A stretch of 64,000 nucleotides of DNA from an uncultured Actinomycetes bacterium (lineage in GTDB: Bacteria; Actinomycetota; Actinomycetes; Mycobacteriales; Nakamurellaceae): NCBI GenBank assembly GCA_937926105.1, contig CALANS010000136.1, positions 29,093-93,092 of the forward strand, given 5' to 3'. Shown here piece by piece: positions 24,900 through 33,969 of the stretch. The notes below the pieces were generated by a model, which was not told the DNA's origin, made no database searches, and saw nothing but the letters and a program-made list of their open reading frames with translations. Every line of letters begins with the position of its first letter. Positions within the stretch are counted from its first letter, which is position 1. Both the position numbers and the translations under genes were made by a program.

Positions 24900-26546
24900 A
24901 TGAACGCCATGGATCCGCGCGCCGGCCAGCCCGCCCAACCCAGTGACCTGATCGACGTCGATGCGGTGCTCGCCGCCTACGACGAGATCCATCCCGACCC
25001 CTCCGACCCGGCGCAGCGGGTGGTGTTCGGCACCTCCGGGCACCGCGGCTCCAGCCTGGACGGAGCCTTCAACCGGGACCACATCCTGGCCATCACCCAG
25101 GCCATCTGCGAGTACCGGCACCGGCAGGGCACCAACGGGCCGCTGTTCCTGGGGGCCGACACGCACGCACTGTCCGCCCCGGCCACCGCCACCGCGCTGG
25201 AGGTGCTGGCCGCCAACAACGTCACCGTCCTGCTGGATGCCGACGACGGCTACACCCCGACACCCGCTGTCTCGCACGCGATTTTGAAGGCCAACCGGGA
25301 CCGCACCGACCGACTGGCGGACGGCATTGTCGTCACCCCCAGCCACAACCCGCCCCGCGATGGGGGTTTCAAGTACAACCCGCCCACCGGCGGCCCCGCC
25401 GATACCGACGCCACCGGGTGGATAGCGGCCCGCGCCAATGCGCTGCTCGAGTCCGGGCTGGACGGGGTACGCCGGGTGCCGCACCAGCAGGCGAAACACG
25501 CCGATACCACCGGCTACTACGACTTTCTCGGCTCCTACGTCGGCGACCTGGAGACCGTCATTGATGTCGCAGCCATCGAGTCCAGTGGCCTGCACATCGG
25601 CGCGGACCCGCTCGGCGGGGCGAGCGTCGCATACTGGGGGGAGATCGCCGAGCGGCTCGGCCTCGACCTGACCGTCGTGAACACCACCGTGGACCCGCGC
25701 TGGGCCTTCATGACGCTGGACTGGGACGGCAAGATCCGGATGGACTGCTCCTCGCCGTATGCGATGGCCTCCCTGGTGTCCCGGCGGGACCAGTTCGACC
25801 TGGCCACCGGCAACGACGCGGATGCCGACCGGCACGGCATCGTCACGCCCGACGCGGGCCTGATGAACCCCAACCACTACCTCGCGGTGGCGATCGACTA
25901 CCTGTTCACCCACCGGCCCGGCTGGGGCGAGAATGTCGCCGTGGGCAAGACGCTCGTCTCCTCCTCGATGATCGACCGGGTGGTCGCCGGGCTGGGGCGA
26001 CGGCTGGTCGAGGTGCCGGTGGGGTTCAAGTGGTTCGTGCCCGGATTGCTGGATGGCACCGTGGGTTTCGGTGGCGAGGAGTCGGCCGGCGGGTCCTTCC
26101 TGCGGCGTCGCGGGCGGGTGTGGTCCACCGATAAGGACGGCATCATCCTGGACCTGCTGGCCAGCGAGATCCGGGCGGTGACGGGGCTCTCGCCGAGCGA
26201 GCGGTACGCGGAACTGGTGGCGCGGTACGGGGATCCGGCGTACGCGCGGGTCGACGCACCGGCCACCCGGGACCAGAAGGCCCGGCTGGCGAAGCTGTCG
26301 CCGCAGGACGTGACGGCAGATTCGCTGGCGGGGGAGAAGATCACCGCGAGGTTGGTGACGGCGCCCGGCAACGACGCTCCGATCGGCGGGCTGAAGGTTG
26401 TCACGGAGAACGCCTGGTTCGCTGCCCGGCCGTCCGGCACCGAGGACGTGTACAAGATCTACGCCGAGTCGTTCCGCGGGCCGGAGCACCTGGCGCAGGT
26501 GCAGAGCGAGGCCCGCGAGGTGGTGTCGGCGGCGCTGCAGGGGTGA
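24900..26546 (+). CDS. pgm: Phosphoglucomutase (alpha-D-glucose phosphate-specific)
   Basis: Pgm interconverts glucose 1-phosphate and glucose 6-phosphate, linking glycogen and trehalose metabolism to glycolysis. The protein has 548 residues, normal length. The catalytic phosphoserine is in TPSHNPP (about residue 147); the metal loop DADADRHG and the sugar-binding GGEESAG follow. The phosphate-binding [10 protein letters not shown] is near the C-terminus. ATG 24900 is used, with ATG 24909 close behind. It fits the carbohydrate theme of the LacI/CUT1/debranching genes upstream. It ends 4 bp from the convergent lysR. Confidence 0.95.
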   Translation: MNAMDPRAGQPAQPSDLIDVDAVLAAYDEIHPDPSDPAQRVVFGTSGHRGSSLDGAFNRDHILAITQAICEYRHRQGTNGPLFLGADTHALSAPATATALEVLAANNVTVLLDADDGYTPTPAVSHAILKANRDRTDRLADGIVVTPSHNPPRDGGFKYNPPTGGPADTDATGWIAARANALLESGLDGVRRVPHQQAKHADTTGYYDFLGSYVGDLETVIDVAAIESSGLHIGADPLGGASVAYWGEIAERLGLDLTVVNTTVDPRWAFMTLDWDGKIRMDCSSPYAMASLVSRRDQFDLATGNDADADRHGIVTPDAGLMNPNHYLAVAIDYLFTHRPGWGENVAVGKTLVSSSMIDRVVAGLGRRLVEVPVGFKWFVPGLLDGTVGFGGEESAGGSFLRRRGRVWSTDKDGIILDLLASEIRAVTGLSPSERYAELVARYGDPAYARVDAPATRDQKARLAKLSPQDVTADSLAGEKITARLVTAPGNDAPIGGLKVVTENAWFAARPSGTEDVYKIYAESFRGPEHLAQVQSEAREVVSAALQG

Positions 26547-26550
26547 GGTC

Positions 26551-27507
26551 TCACGGGCCCGCGGGCGAGGGTGATCCTGGCTCGTTCGCGCGGCGTGCCG
26601 CCGTTTCCGGAAGCCAGCCGTGGCCGGCGGCGTAGTTGCGAGCGATGTGCCCCAGCTGCGCGGCGGTCGGGCGGCATCCGTCGGAGGGGAGCACGAGCAT
26701 GACGGGCACCGCGGACTTCTCGGCCAGCGGGATCCAACGCACGCTGCTGGGAAGTGCCAGCGCTGCGGACCGACCCACCGGCGTGACGGTATCGCCGGGG
26801 CTGACGACCCGCTGGCTGAGATCGAAGACGATGTCGCGTTGTACGAAGTTGGGATGCAGCCCGACGGCGGTGAACAGCCCGACGACGAAGTCGTAGTGGG
26901 AGGGGTTCGCCGCGCGCGGATGCACGACGACCGGGTAGTGCGCGGCGTGCGTCAGATCGACGGCGCGCCGGCGCGCCAGCGGGTGATCGTCGGCGACCAG
27001 GACGCCCATCGGATCCTGGCGCAGCCGCTGCAGTCGCACGCCTGCCATGGGTGCGGGCGCGCGAGCGATACCGGCATCTGCTCGATGGTCCCGAACCGCG
27101 AGCAGCACCTGCGGGCTCGGTAGGACGTCGGTGGTGACGGTGATGCTCGGACAGGCCTCGTGCAGTGCCTGAACGAGCCGGGGCGCGGTGTCGTGGCCGG
27201 CGCTGAGCGGGTAGGCCAGGCGCAGGGTTCCGACGTCGCCGCGGCCGGCATGTCGGGCCGCGTCCCATGCCCGTTGCAATCCGGCCAGGGCCTCCGGGCC
27301 TTGCTCGATGAGCGCCTGGCCGGCATCGGTCAGCGAGACCTCATGGGTGCTGCGGCGCAGCAGGGATACCCCGAGCTGAGACTCGAGCTGGCGGATCTGG
27401 GCGCTGAGCGAGGGCTGGGCGATATGCAGCCGCGCCGCCGCCCTGGTGAAGTTCAACTCCTCGGCCACCGCGAGGAAGTAATGCAGCAGCCGGGCTTCTG
27501 GCTCCAT
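26551..27507 (-). CDS. LysR-family transcriptional regulator
   Basis: The 318-residue protein has the N-terminal LysR helix-turn-helix (FLAVAEELNFTRAAARLH, then AQPSLSAQIRQLE) and a type 2 periplasmic-binding-like effector domain (TLRLAYPLSAGHDTAPRL onward). It is divergent from the Sua5-like gene with 89 bp between starts, the standard LysR layout, so that gene and its partner are the likely targets. The inducer is unknown. Confidence 0.92.
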   Translation of the reverse strand: MEPEARLLHYFLAVAEELNFTRAAARLHIAQPSLSAQIRQLESQLGVSLLRRSTHEVSLTDAGQALIEQGPEALAGLQRAWDAARHAGRGDVGTLRLAYPLSAGHDTAPRLVQALHEACPSITVTTDVLPSPQVLLAVRDHRADAGIARAPAPMAGVRLQRLRQDPMGVLVADDHPLARRRAVDLTHAAHYPVVVHPRAANPSHYDFVVGLFTAVGLHPNFVQRDIVFDLSQRVVSPGDTVTPVGRSAALALPSSVRWIPLAEKSAVPVMLVLPSDGCRPTAAQLGHIARNYAAGHGWLPETAARRANEPGSPSPAGP

Positions 27508-27596
27508 CCTGCCGACCGTACCCCAGAGGTGCGGCCTCTCATGTCATGGCGGATAGGTCTTTCCATCTGCCGGAGGACTGCTCCTAGATTCCAGAG

Positions 27597-28322
27597 GTGT
27601 CACACAGCGAACTCCAGCGGGGTCCCGGGGCTACCGGACTGTCTCGGGCCTGCGCGGCCCTGGCGGCCGGGGAGGCCCTCGTCATCCCCAATCCGCCACC
27701 CATGAGCTACGGCCTCATCGCGACGGCGGCCCGCACGGTCAACGCCGTCAAGCACCGTGCCCTCGACCAGAACGTCGCCGTGTCCCTGCACAACTCGGCC
27801 GAATGGCGTGGCCTGACGCGGTGTCTCGACCTGCCGTCAGTTGTGCTGGACGGTGTCGGTGCCTTGCTCCGTCTGCATCTGACCTGCCTGCTGCCGCTGC
27901 GCGACGACCGCCGCTACCCGGACTGGGTCTCGCCCGCTGTCCGTGCCGGCCAAGTCTGCGTCTTCAACGGATGGTGGGCGCCCGCGGCCGCTCTGTGGCA
28001 GCTTTTCCCCCGGTTGTACGGCAGCAGCGCCAACCTCACGGGCCAGCCGCCGGCGACGACCGTGGCGCAGGCGCGATGCTACTTCGGTCCCGACGCTGCA
28101 GTCCTGGACGACGAAACGATGGTTGCTGCACCACGTTCGCCGTCGGCCAGCACCGTCGTGCGGGTGGATCGGCGTGGGCGGCTCGGCCTGCACCGGTCCG
28201 GTGCGCACGATCGGGCCGGACCGACCGACTATCTGGGACAGTTGGCGCGCCAGGTCGGGCTGACCCGAAACCGCGGTGGGATCGTGTCGCAAGAGCAGGG
28301 AGCAGAAGGGCATCTGTCATGA
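27597..28322 (+). CDS. Sua5/YciO/YrdC-domain protein
   Basis: This 241-residue protein starts at GTG 27597. It resembles the L-threonylcarbamoyladenylate synthase fold: a KxR-like motif (AVKHRAL, about residues 41-47), SLHNSAEW, and the nucleotide-binding GSSANLTGQP (about residues 142-151). The housekeeping TsaC/Sua5 would sit near prmC or glyA; this copy is in an accessory region under a divergent LysR gene and diverges across the middle. It may therefore be a specialised carbamoyl-adenylate or RNA-binding paralogue. It overlaps the next gene by 4 nt. Confidence 0.65.
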   Translation: MSHSELQRGPGATGLSRACAALAAGEALVIPNPPPMSYGLIATAARTVNAVKHRALDQNVAVSLHNSAEWRGLTRCLDLPSVVLDGVGALLRLHLTCLLPLRDDRRYPDWVSPAVRAGQVCVFNGWWAPAAALWQLFPRLYGSSANLTGQPPATTVAQARCYFGPDAAVLDDETMVAAPRSPSASTVVRVDRRGRLGLHRSGAHDRAGPTDYLGQLARQVGLTRNRGGIVSQEQGAEGHLS

Positions 28323-29137
28323 CCGTATCGGCGTCGACGCCTGGCTCGCCATCATCTGGTCGCGGCGCTGCGGGCCCTGAGCGCGCGGTGCGCTGGCTCG
28401 CCGCGGTGGCGGTCGTGGCGGGACCGCTGTGCTATCTGATCGGCGGCGTCTTCGAGCCCGCCGCGCACGCAGCTGGCCAGGCCACGATCGCCGCCAATGC
28501 GACGGCAAACCCAGCCACCAACACGACACACCTGATCGCGTTCGTGATCGCATCGTTCCTGCTGCCGGTCGGAGTGGTGGCGCTGGCGTACCTGGCGCGG
28601 CAGCGAACGCCCTGGCTGGCCGTGCTCGGGGGAGTGCTCGGGGTGCTCGGCTGGTTGCCATTCTCCGCGCTGACGGCGCTGGACGATCTCGCCGTCGACA
28701 TGACCCACGTGCCCGATGGCGGCTCCGTCACAGGACTGTGGGACCTATTCGCCTTCGACGGCGTAATGAGCAGCTACCTCATGATCTACATCCTGGGTCA
28801 CCTGGTCGCCTACGTGCTGCTGGGTATTGCGCTGCACCGAGCCGCTGTGATCCCCGGATGGGCGGCCGTCGCAATGATCGCCAGCAGCCCAATGATGATC
28901 GTCGCGTTCGTGCTGCCCGGCAGCCTGCAGGCCGCGGGGCTCGGCGTTGCAGCCGCGTCGGTGGTGCTCCTGATCATCGGTAGCCTGCCCGCCGCTCGTG
29001 CGCTGCTCGCAGCCGGACGGCCCGCTCACGTGCGGACGGCCCGCTCACGTGCGGACGGCTCGCTCACCTGCGGCGAGCCCGTGAGCACCAGGCGGCACGG
29101 TCGTGCGCCGACGCGGCATGCCGAACGTCCGCTGTGA
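28319..29137 (+). CDS. Hypothetical polytopic membrane protein
   Basis: The product has 272 residues from ATG 28319, overlapping the Sua5-like stop (ATGA). About six hydrophobic helices run between residues 22 and 235, with an Ala/Thr/Asn-rich loop after the first helix. The family is not recognised; the layout recalls DUF998/DUF4386-like small membrane proteins. The Arg-rich C-terminus (after residue 232) is encoded by three 19-bp tandem repeats. Because 19 is not a multiple of three, this tail is probably the product of slippage rather than conserved sequence. Confidence 0.65.
   Translation: MTVSASTPGSPSSGRGAAGPERAVRWLAAVAVVAGPLCYLIGGVFEPAAHAAGQATIAANATANPATNTTHLIAFVIASFLLPVGVVALAYLARQRTPWLAVLGGVLGVLGWLPFSALTALDDLAVDMTHVPDGGSVTGLWDLFAFDGVMSSYLMIYILGHLVAYVLLGIALHRAAVIPGWAAVAMIASSPMMIVAFVLPGSLQAAGLGVAAASVVLLIIGSLPAARALLAAGRPAHVRTARSRADGSLTCGEPVSTRRHGRAPTRHAERPL
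29015..29071. repeat. 19-bp tandem repeat, three copies
   Basis: Units at 29015-29033, 29034-29052 and 29053-29071. The first two are identical (GGACGGCCCGCTCACGTGC) and the third differs at two positions. They lie in the 3' end of the membrane-protein gene, and the period shifts frame with each copy. Confidence 0.85.
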
Positions 29138-29141
29138 GCGA

Positions 29142-29513
29142 CTAGCGAAAGTCGTTCTCGGACAGCGGGATCACCCAGGCGCGGCGCTCGGCGATCTTCC
29201 CGCCGCGCATCACGAACACCTCCGCCATCGACATCCGCAGCTGCGTCCCGTCCTCCCGGGACGCCGACCCGGTCAGCTCGGCCATCACCACGTCTCCCTG
29301 CTCCACCATCCGCACCACCTCCAGGTGAGGCGGGCCGGTGAAGCCCTCGCCGTCGATCGCCGCGTCGTAGGCCGGTTTACCGGCCAGCTGGAAGGCGCCG
29401 AAGACGGTCCAGCGGATGTCGTCGGTCAGACAGTCCAGAATCTGGGTGTGGTCCCCGGTCCGGAACCCCTCCAGATACCGCTCAACGGTATCGGTGTTAT
29501 CGGACACGGCCAC
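29142..29513 (-). CDS. SnoaL-like / NTF2-fold protein
   Basis: This 123-residue protein has the SnoaL/NTF2-like pattern: N-terminal helix (TVERYLEGFRTGDHTQILDCL), LTDDIRWTVFGA, an Asp/Glu-rich middle, and the C-terminal strand pair MAEVFVMRGGKIAERRAWV. Members are small cone-shaped enzymes or binding proteins with varied roles (isomerases, cyclases, limonene-epoxide-hydrolase-like). No specific substrate can be assigned. It converges on the preceding membrane-protein gene with a 4-bp gap. Confidence 0.8.
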   Translation of the reverse strand: MAVSDNTDTVERYLEGFRTGDHTQILDCLTDDIRWTVFGAFQLAGKPAYDAAIDGEGFTGPPHLEVVRMVEQGDVVMAELTGSASREDGTQLRMSMAEVFVMRGGKIAERRAWVIPLSENDFR

Positions 29514-29586
29514 GCTCCCAGGCTCGACGGACGGTGCCGATCATTATCGGCCATCGCGCCGTCCAGACAGCGGATGGCGACGCTAC

Positions 29587-30228
29587 TCAGCCGGCCAGTC
29601 GCTGCAGGGCGGCCGACGCGTGCGGGGCCAGCGCGATGTCCTCGTGGGCGCGCTCCTCGACGTAGGCCAGCCGGCCGTCGATGGTGATGCCGTACAGCCG
29701 GGTCGCGCCGATCACCGGCGGACCGGACGGCGTGCGCCAAACCCCATCGGTGGAGAGCGCCCAGCTCGCCACCGACCTGGCCTGGCCGTAGAACACCTCG
29801 ATCCGGCCCTCGGCGTGCGCCACCAGCAATTCCACCGACCCGTCGGGCTGCGGTCGAAACCAGCCCGACTCCCGCGATCCGGGGCCGGTGACCTCGCCGT
29901 CGGGGGACAGCAGCCACGCCAGCGATTCGTAGCGCAGGAACGGCCGGCCGTCGTGCGAGACGGTGATCTGCTGCCCGAATTGGGGCGCGCCCTCTTTTGG
30001 GTCGTTGCCGAACATGCCGGTGCCCCGCCACACGCCAACCAAGGGCAGTAGCGACAGGCAGGCCGGGTTGAGCTCGGGGCCCTGGCGCACGTTGGCGGTG
30101 TCGGCCGGGATCGGCAGCGGCGCCACCGAGTCGAGGTTGCGTTCCCGGGTGCCCTCCGCCCGTGCGGCCGCCGCCGCGACGGCCTCGTCACCGGACGCCG
30201 TCACCGGCGGTTCCTGGCCGGCCGTCAC
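29587..30228 (-). CDS. Nitrobindin-family heme-binding protein (FABP/DUF1794)
   Basis: The 213-residue protein has an N-terminal extension of about 60 residues followed by a ten-stranded barrel of the nitrobindin family. The signature GVWRGTG (GxWxGxG, about residues 66-72) binds heme together with the C-terminal His203 (PHASAALQRL). Nitrobindins bind ferric heme and can scavenge or isomerise peroxynitrite. It is conserved in the actinobacterial core block next to pabC; here about 16.7 kb of accessory genes separate them. The start is GTG 30228, overlapping the stop of a small membrane-protein gene. Confidence 0.88.
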   Translation of the reverse strand: MTAGQEPPVTASGDEAVAAAAARAEGTRERNLDSVAPLPIPADTANVRQGPELNPACLSLLPLVGVWRGTGMFGNDPKEGAPQFGQQITVSHDGRPFLRYESLAWLLSPDGEVTGPGSRESGWFRPQPDGSVELLVAHAEGRIEVFYGQARSVASWALSTDGVWRTPSGPPVIGATRLYGITIDGRLAYVEERAHEDIALAPHASAALQRLAG

Positions 30229-30323
30229 CGGCTGCCCTTGGCCAGGCGGTAGGCGCCATAGCCGGCGAACCCGGCGAGCAACAGCGCGGCGAGGATCAGC
30301 ACGACGACGAAGAGTGCTTCCAC
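30225..30323 (-). CDS. 32-residue single-pass membrane microprotein
   Basis: GTG 30323 to TGA 30225 encodes a 32-residue peptide made almost entirely of one hydrophobic helix (LFVVVLILAALLLAGFAGYG) with a basic C-terminus (YRLAKGSR). Its TGA overlaps the nitrobindin GTG by 3 nt, the arrangement expected of a translationally coupled small gene. I know of no function. The composition is consistent with a real small membrane protein rather than a chance frame. Confidence 0.6.
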   Translation of the reverse strand: MEALFVVVLILAALLLAGFAGYGAYRLAKGSR

Positions 30324-30359
30324 GCCGCTCACCCTAGCGGGGCCGGCCGGTTTGCCGGG

Positions 30360-31088
30360 TTACCCCGCGGCGACCAGTTTTCCGATCTGGACGTCGCTGG
30401 CCCTGGCCGCGACGGTCAGATCCCCGTCGCCCGCGGTGACCGTCGCAGAATCCAGCGGGAAGGGCAACGCGGACAGTGGAATGGTGCGGGTCAGTTGCTG
30501 CCGCAGTGGTCCCGCGATCTGCGCCGGGATGGTGACGTCGGCGGCGGACACCGGGCGTGCCGCCAGGTGCAGCGCATTGTCGGTGACGGAGACGGCGACG
30601 TCCACCGTCACCGGGAAGGTGCGTCCGGCCGCCGCGACGGTGGTGTGCATCCGGATCAGGCCATCGCCGCCGGAGGAGAGGGTCATCCCCGGTCGCTGCA
30701 GCGCGCTGGCCAGCGCGGCGCTCGGAATCGTGGCGCGCACCGTCGCCCGGTCCGCAGCCAGGTGATCCAGCGAACCGGAGAACGCGTCCGACAGCGGAAA
30801 GTGCACGTCATACAGATCGGCGTGCAGGCGTGCACCGTCGATCGGTCCCAGTGTCACCTTCGTCGCGTCGATGGCGATGTGCGAGTAGTCGCCCTGGACC
30901 GCCTGCAGCAGGAACGAGAATCCCCCGATGTCGACGCTGGTGTCGGTGGCGGGGTCGTGGCTGGTGGAGGCGCTCAACTCGCTGCTCAGGGCGTCACCGG
31001 CCTTCTGCTCGGCGATCAGCCGCCCGGCGAAGTCCGCCCCGATCAGGATCAGGGCGAGCACCACGAGGGTCGCGATCAGCTTGCGCAT
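30360..31088 (-). CDS. lmeA: LmeA-type phospholipid-binding protein (DUF2993)
   Basis: The 242-residue protein has an N-terminal signal/anchor (KLIATLVVLALILIGADFAGR) and the DUF2993 pattern: ILIGADFAGRLIAEQKAGDAL, DVHFPLSDAFSG and the late VTAGDGDLTVAARASDVQIG. In mycobacteria LmeA binds phosphatidylinositol lipids and supports lipomannan maturation; the gene sits near glnR and mshD there, as here. It is expected on the periplasmic side of the membrane. The gene symbol is by family resemblance. Confidence 0.8.
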   Translation of the reverse strand: MRKLIATLVVLALILIGADFAGRLIAEQKAGDALSSELSASTSHDPATDTSVDIGGFSFLLQAVQGDYSHIAIDATKVTLGPIDGARLHADLYDVHFPLSDAFSGSLDHLAADRATVRATIPSAALASALQRPGMTLSSGGDGLIRMHTTVAAAGRTFPVTVDVAVSVTDNALHLAARPVSAADVTIPAQIAGPLRQQLTRTIPLSALPFPLDSATVTAGDGDLTVAARASDVQIGKLVAAG

Positions 31089-31214
31089 CTGGTCATTGTG
31101 CCCGGCGGCTGCGGATCGCCGAGGGCGGTCGATCCCCTCGGCGCCTGCTGACCGGAATGCACGATATCTGCCCGGTTCGGGCGATTCGGTGGCGCTCGGC
31201 GGATGGTTCGCCCG

Positions 31215-31257
31215 GCGCTATGCCCTTGCCCGGCCAGACCGGGCAAGGGCATAGCGC
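31215..31257. terminator. Strong hairpin, 19-bp perfect arms
   Basis: Arms at 31215-31233 and 31239-31257 (GCGCTATGCCCTTGCCCGG and its exact complement) surround a 5-nt loop. It lies 95 bp downstream of the alpha/beta hydrolase stop on the minus strand and upstream of lmeA, so it probably terminates the hydrolase transcript. No U-tract follows, which is common in actinobacteria. Confidence 0.8.
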
Positions 31258-31351
31258 GCAGGTCAGCGGGCTCGGCGGGGCTCGAGCGGCACGGCGCGCC
31301 AATTGCCGGCGATGCGAGTCCGTCGCGGTCCGCTGACGAGCTCGGCCCCGG

Positions 31352-32107
31352 TCAGGTGCCGCCGGTCGCGGCCCGCGCCCAGGTCGCGATGCGTTCGATC
31401 AGCGACGGTGACGTGGCCGTCTCGGCATGCCCCATCCCGGGTTCGATCCACAGCGATCCGGCGCCGCCCGCTGCTCGGTGCAGGGCGATCGCCTCGTCCG
31501 GGCCGAAGTATCGGTCGGCGTCCCCGTGCACCAGTAGCAGCGGCCGGGGTGGGATCGCGGCCATCAGCTCCAGCGGGGTCTGCGGCACCGTCGGCCACGG
31601 CCTGCCCAGTCGGACGCCCAGCGCCCGCCCCACCAGCGGACCGGCCGGATGTTCCAGGAGCCAGTGCACTCGGCGCATCGGCGCGGTGTGCCGGATGTAC
31701 CAGCGCGACGGGGCGGATACCGACGCCACCGCGTCGCCGGGTTCGTCCCCGATCGCGGCGTGCCGTAGCGCGACCGCGGCCCCCATCGAGAATCCCACCA
31801 CCGTCACCGGTCGGGGCGACGACCCGCGGGCGAGACGGACCGCCGCGTCCAGATCCAGCGTTTCGTCCCGGCCGACGGAGGTGCGCCCGCCGGATCGGCC
31901 GTGGCCCCGAAAGTCCAGGGCGACCACCGTGCCGTGCCGGGCCAGGCCGGCGATCACCCGGCGGGCCGCCGGTGCCGAGGTGTCGTGGGTGAACCCGTGC
32001 GCCACGACGAAGGCGCCGGCACCCGCGCCCGGGCACCGCACCCCCGCCAGCCGGACGCCGTCGGCGGCGACGGTCCGGACCGGCGTCCATCCCGGCGGCA
32101 TCGTCAC
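31352..32107 (-). CDS. Alpha/beta hydrolase
   Basis: The 251-residue protein has an alpha/beta-hydrolase fold: oxyanion region VVAHGFTHDTSAP, strand VALDFRGHGRSGG, nucleophile elbow GFSMGA (Ser about residue 105), an acid candidate in HGDADRYFGPDEA, and the catalytic His in PGMGHAETA. There is no signal peptide. Esterase or thioesterase activity is likely; the substrate is unknown. The start is GTG 32107 or the nearby ATG 32101. It is divergent from the glnR-like gene. Confidence 0.85.
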   Translation of the reverse strand: MTMPPGWTPVRTVAADGVRLAGVRCPGAGAGAFVVAHGFTHDTSAPAARRVIAGLARHGTVVALDFRGHGRSGGRTSVGRDETLDLDAAVRLARGSSPRPVTVVGFSMGAAVALRHAAIGDEPGDAVASVSAPSRWYIRHTAPMRRVHWLLEHPAGPLVGRALGVRLGRPWPTVPQTPLELMAAIPPRPLLLVHGDADRYFGPDEAIALHRAAGGAGSLWIEPGMGHAETATSPSLIERIATWARAATGGT

Positions 32108-32241
32108 CGCCCTATCGTGACGTATCCGGACCGCACGGTGGCACCTGCCGGCCGGCGCCGGGGGCGGGATGGTCCGAGCCGATCGTCGGTGCCGCCGGAT
32201 AGAATCGCCCCAGCTCGCGCCGGTGGCCGGAAGGGGGTCGC

Positions 32242-33009
32242 ATGGACCTGCTCCTGCTGACCGCCGATCCGCACCCGGTGGTGGTGCTGCCCGCGCTGGA
32301 GTTGCTGCCCGTCGCCGTCACCCCGGCCGCTCCCGAGGCTGCGTCGCTGATCACCGCCGACCGGTACGACCTGGTGCTGGTCGACGCCCGATCCGACCTG
32401 GCGGCGGCGCGCACCCTGTGCCGCCTGCTCGGGGGCGACAGCCTGGGCATTCCGGTGCTGGCCGTGCTCACCGAGGGCGGGCTCGCCGTCATCGGCCCCG
32501 ATTGGGGGATCGCCGACGTGGTGCTCGCGAGTGCCGGTCCGGCCGAGGTACATGCCCGGTTGCGCATCTTGGCCGGGCGGGTCGGTGCCGCCGGGAACTC
32601 CGGGGTGGTGACCATCGGCGAGCTCACCGTCGAGGAGGACACCTACGCCGCCCGGCTGCGCGGCCGTCCGCTGGAGCTGACCTACAAGGAGTTCGAACTG
32701 CTGAAGTTCCTGGCCCAGCACCCCGGCCGGGTGTTCACCCGGGAACAGCTGGTGACGGAGGTGTGGGGGTACGACTTCTTCGGCGGCACCCGCACCGTCG
32801 ACGTGCACGTGCGGCGGCTGCGGGCCAAACTCGGGCCGGAGCACGAAGCGCTGATCGGCACCGTGCGCAACGTCGGCTACAAGCTGGTCCCGCCGGCCCG
32901 CGCGGCGCGCGAGGAGCGCCCGGCGCCGGCGGCGACGGGGGCCACCGGGGCGGGAATGCCGACGGCGGGTTCGCCGGTGACGGGCGCGTCCGTCGCGGGG
33001 GCCTCGTGA
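32242..33009 (+). CDS. glnR: GlnR-type orphan OmpR-family response regulator
   Basis: The 255-residue protein has a receiver-like domain (residues 1-110) and a C-terminal OmpR winged helix (about 125-220) with [40 protein letters not shown] and the final VRNVGYKLV. No sensor kinase is nearby. Gene order (lmeA, this gene, mshD) matches mycobacterial glnR, the global nitrogen regulator, whose receiver works without phosphorylation. A disordered Ala/Gly/Thr-rich tail of 35 residues is extra. It overlaps mshD by 4 nt. Confidence 0.82.
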   Translation: MDLLLLTADPHPVVVLPALELLPVAVTPAAPEAASLITADRYDLVLVDARSDLAAARTLCRLLGGDSLGIPVLAVLTEGGLAVIGPDWGIADVVLASAGPAEVHARLRILAGRVGAAGNSGVVTIGELTVEEDTYAARLRGRPLELTYKEFELLKFLAQHPGRVFTREQLVTEVWGYDFFGGTRTVDVHVRRLRAKLGPEHEALIGTVRNVGYKLVPPARAAREERPAPAATGATGAGMPTAGSPVTGASVAGAS

Positions 33010-33935
33010 CGGCGGTGACGATCGGGCCGTGGCAGACCGGCCTGACCGACGAACAGGCGGATCCGGTGCGCGCGCTGTTCGCGCGGGTCCGGGACAGCGA
33101 CCGGCGCGGGCCCGGAGCGGGCGATCTGCCCGGCCCCGACGCCGCCGTGCTGCCGGCGGCGATGGACGGTGACCTGGTCGGCCTGGCCTGGCGGTCCGGT
33201 GACGACCCCGCCGAACTGGTCGTCGACCCGCCACACCGGCGCCGAGGCCACGGCCGGGCGCTGGCCGAGCGGGTGCTCCCGGGCGGCGGGATCTGGGCAC
33301 ACGGCACGCTGCCGGCCGCGGCGGCGCTGGCCGAGTCGCTCGGTGCGCGACCGGTGCGCAGCATGCTGCAACTGCGCCGCGACCTGGCCGGGCCCTTCGT
33401 CCCGGAACTCCCGGACGGCGTCGAGATCCGCACCTTCGTCCCCGGGCAGGACGACGCGGCGTTCCTGGGGGTCAACGCCCGGGCCTTCGCCTGGCACCCG
33501 GAACAGGGCAGGCTCGACCACGCGGGCCTGGCCGCCCAGATGGCCGAGCGCTGGTTCGACCCGGGCGGCTTCTTCCTGGCCGTCTGGCACGGCGACCGGG
33601 ACGGCACCGAGGGGGCCGACCCGGGAACCGGCGCGGAGCCGGCCCCGGGCACCGTCCTGGGCTTCCACTGGACCAAGGTGCACGCCGCCGATCCGACGCC
33701 GCCGCCCGGCGCGAGCGGCCCGGTCGGCGAGGTATACGTGCTGGGCGTCGATCCGGCCTCGCCGATCCGTCGGCTGGGCACGCCGCTGACGGTGGCCGGT
33801 CTGCGGCACCTGGCTCTGCTCGGCCTGACCAGTGTGATGTTGTACGTCGAGTCGGACAACGGTCCGGCGCTGCGGCTGTACCGGCGGCTGGGGTTTGCCG
33901 ACTACGCCGCCGACACGGTGTTCGCCCGCGACTGA
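33006..33935 (+). CDS. mshD: Mycothiol acetyltransferase (mycothiol synthase)
   Basis: MshD acetylates Cys-GlcN-Ins with acetyl-CoA to make mycothiol, the actinobacterial counterpart of glutathione. The protein has 309 residues from GTG 33006 and carries two tandem GNAT domains. The N-terminal one (about 1-115, with [18 protein letters not shown]) is shortened; the C-terminal one (about 135-309) carries [18 protein letters not shown] and the ending [18 protein letters not shown]. An insertion of about 25 Gly/Ala/Pro-rich residues sits in the second domain. It is coupled to the glnR-like gene by a 4-nt overlap. Confidence 0.93.
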   Translation: MTAVTIGPWQTGLTDEQADPVRALFARVRDSDRRGPGAGDLPGPDAAVLPAAMDGDLVGLAWRSGDDPAELVVDPPHRRRGHGRALAERVLPGGGIWAHGTLPAAAALAESLGARPVRSMLQLRRDLAGPFVPELPDGVEIRTFVPGQDDAAFLGVNARAFAWHPEQGRLDHAGLAAQMAERWFDPGGFFLAVWHGDRDGTEGADPGTGAEPAPGTVLGFHWTKVHAADPTPPPGASGPVGEVYVLGVDPASPIRRLGTPLTVAGLRHLALLGLTSVMLYVESDNGPALRLYRRLGFADYAADTVFARD

Positions 33936-33969
33936 CCGGGAGTGCGCCCCGGCGGCCGGGCGGCGGTCG

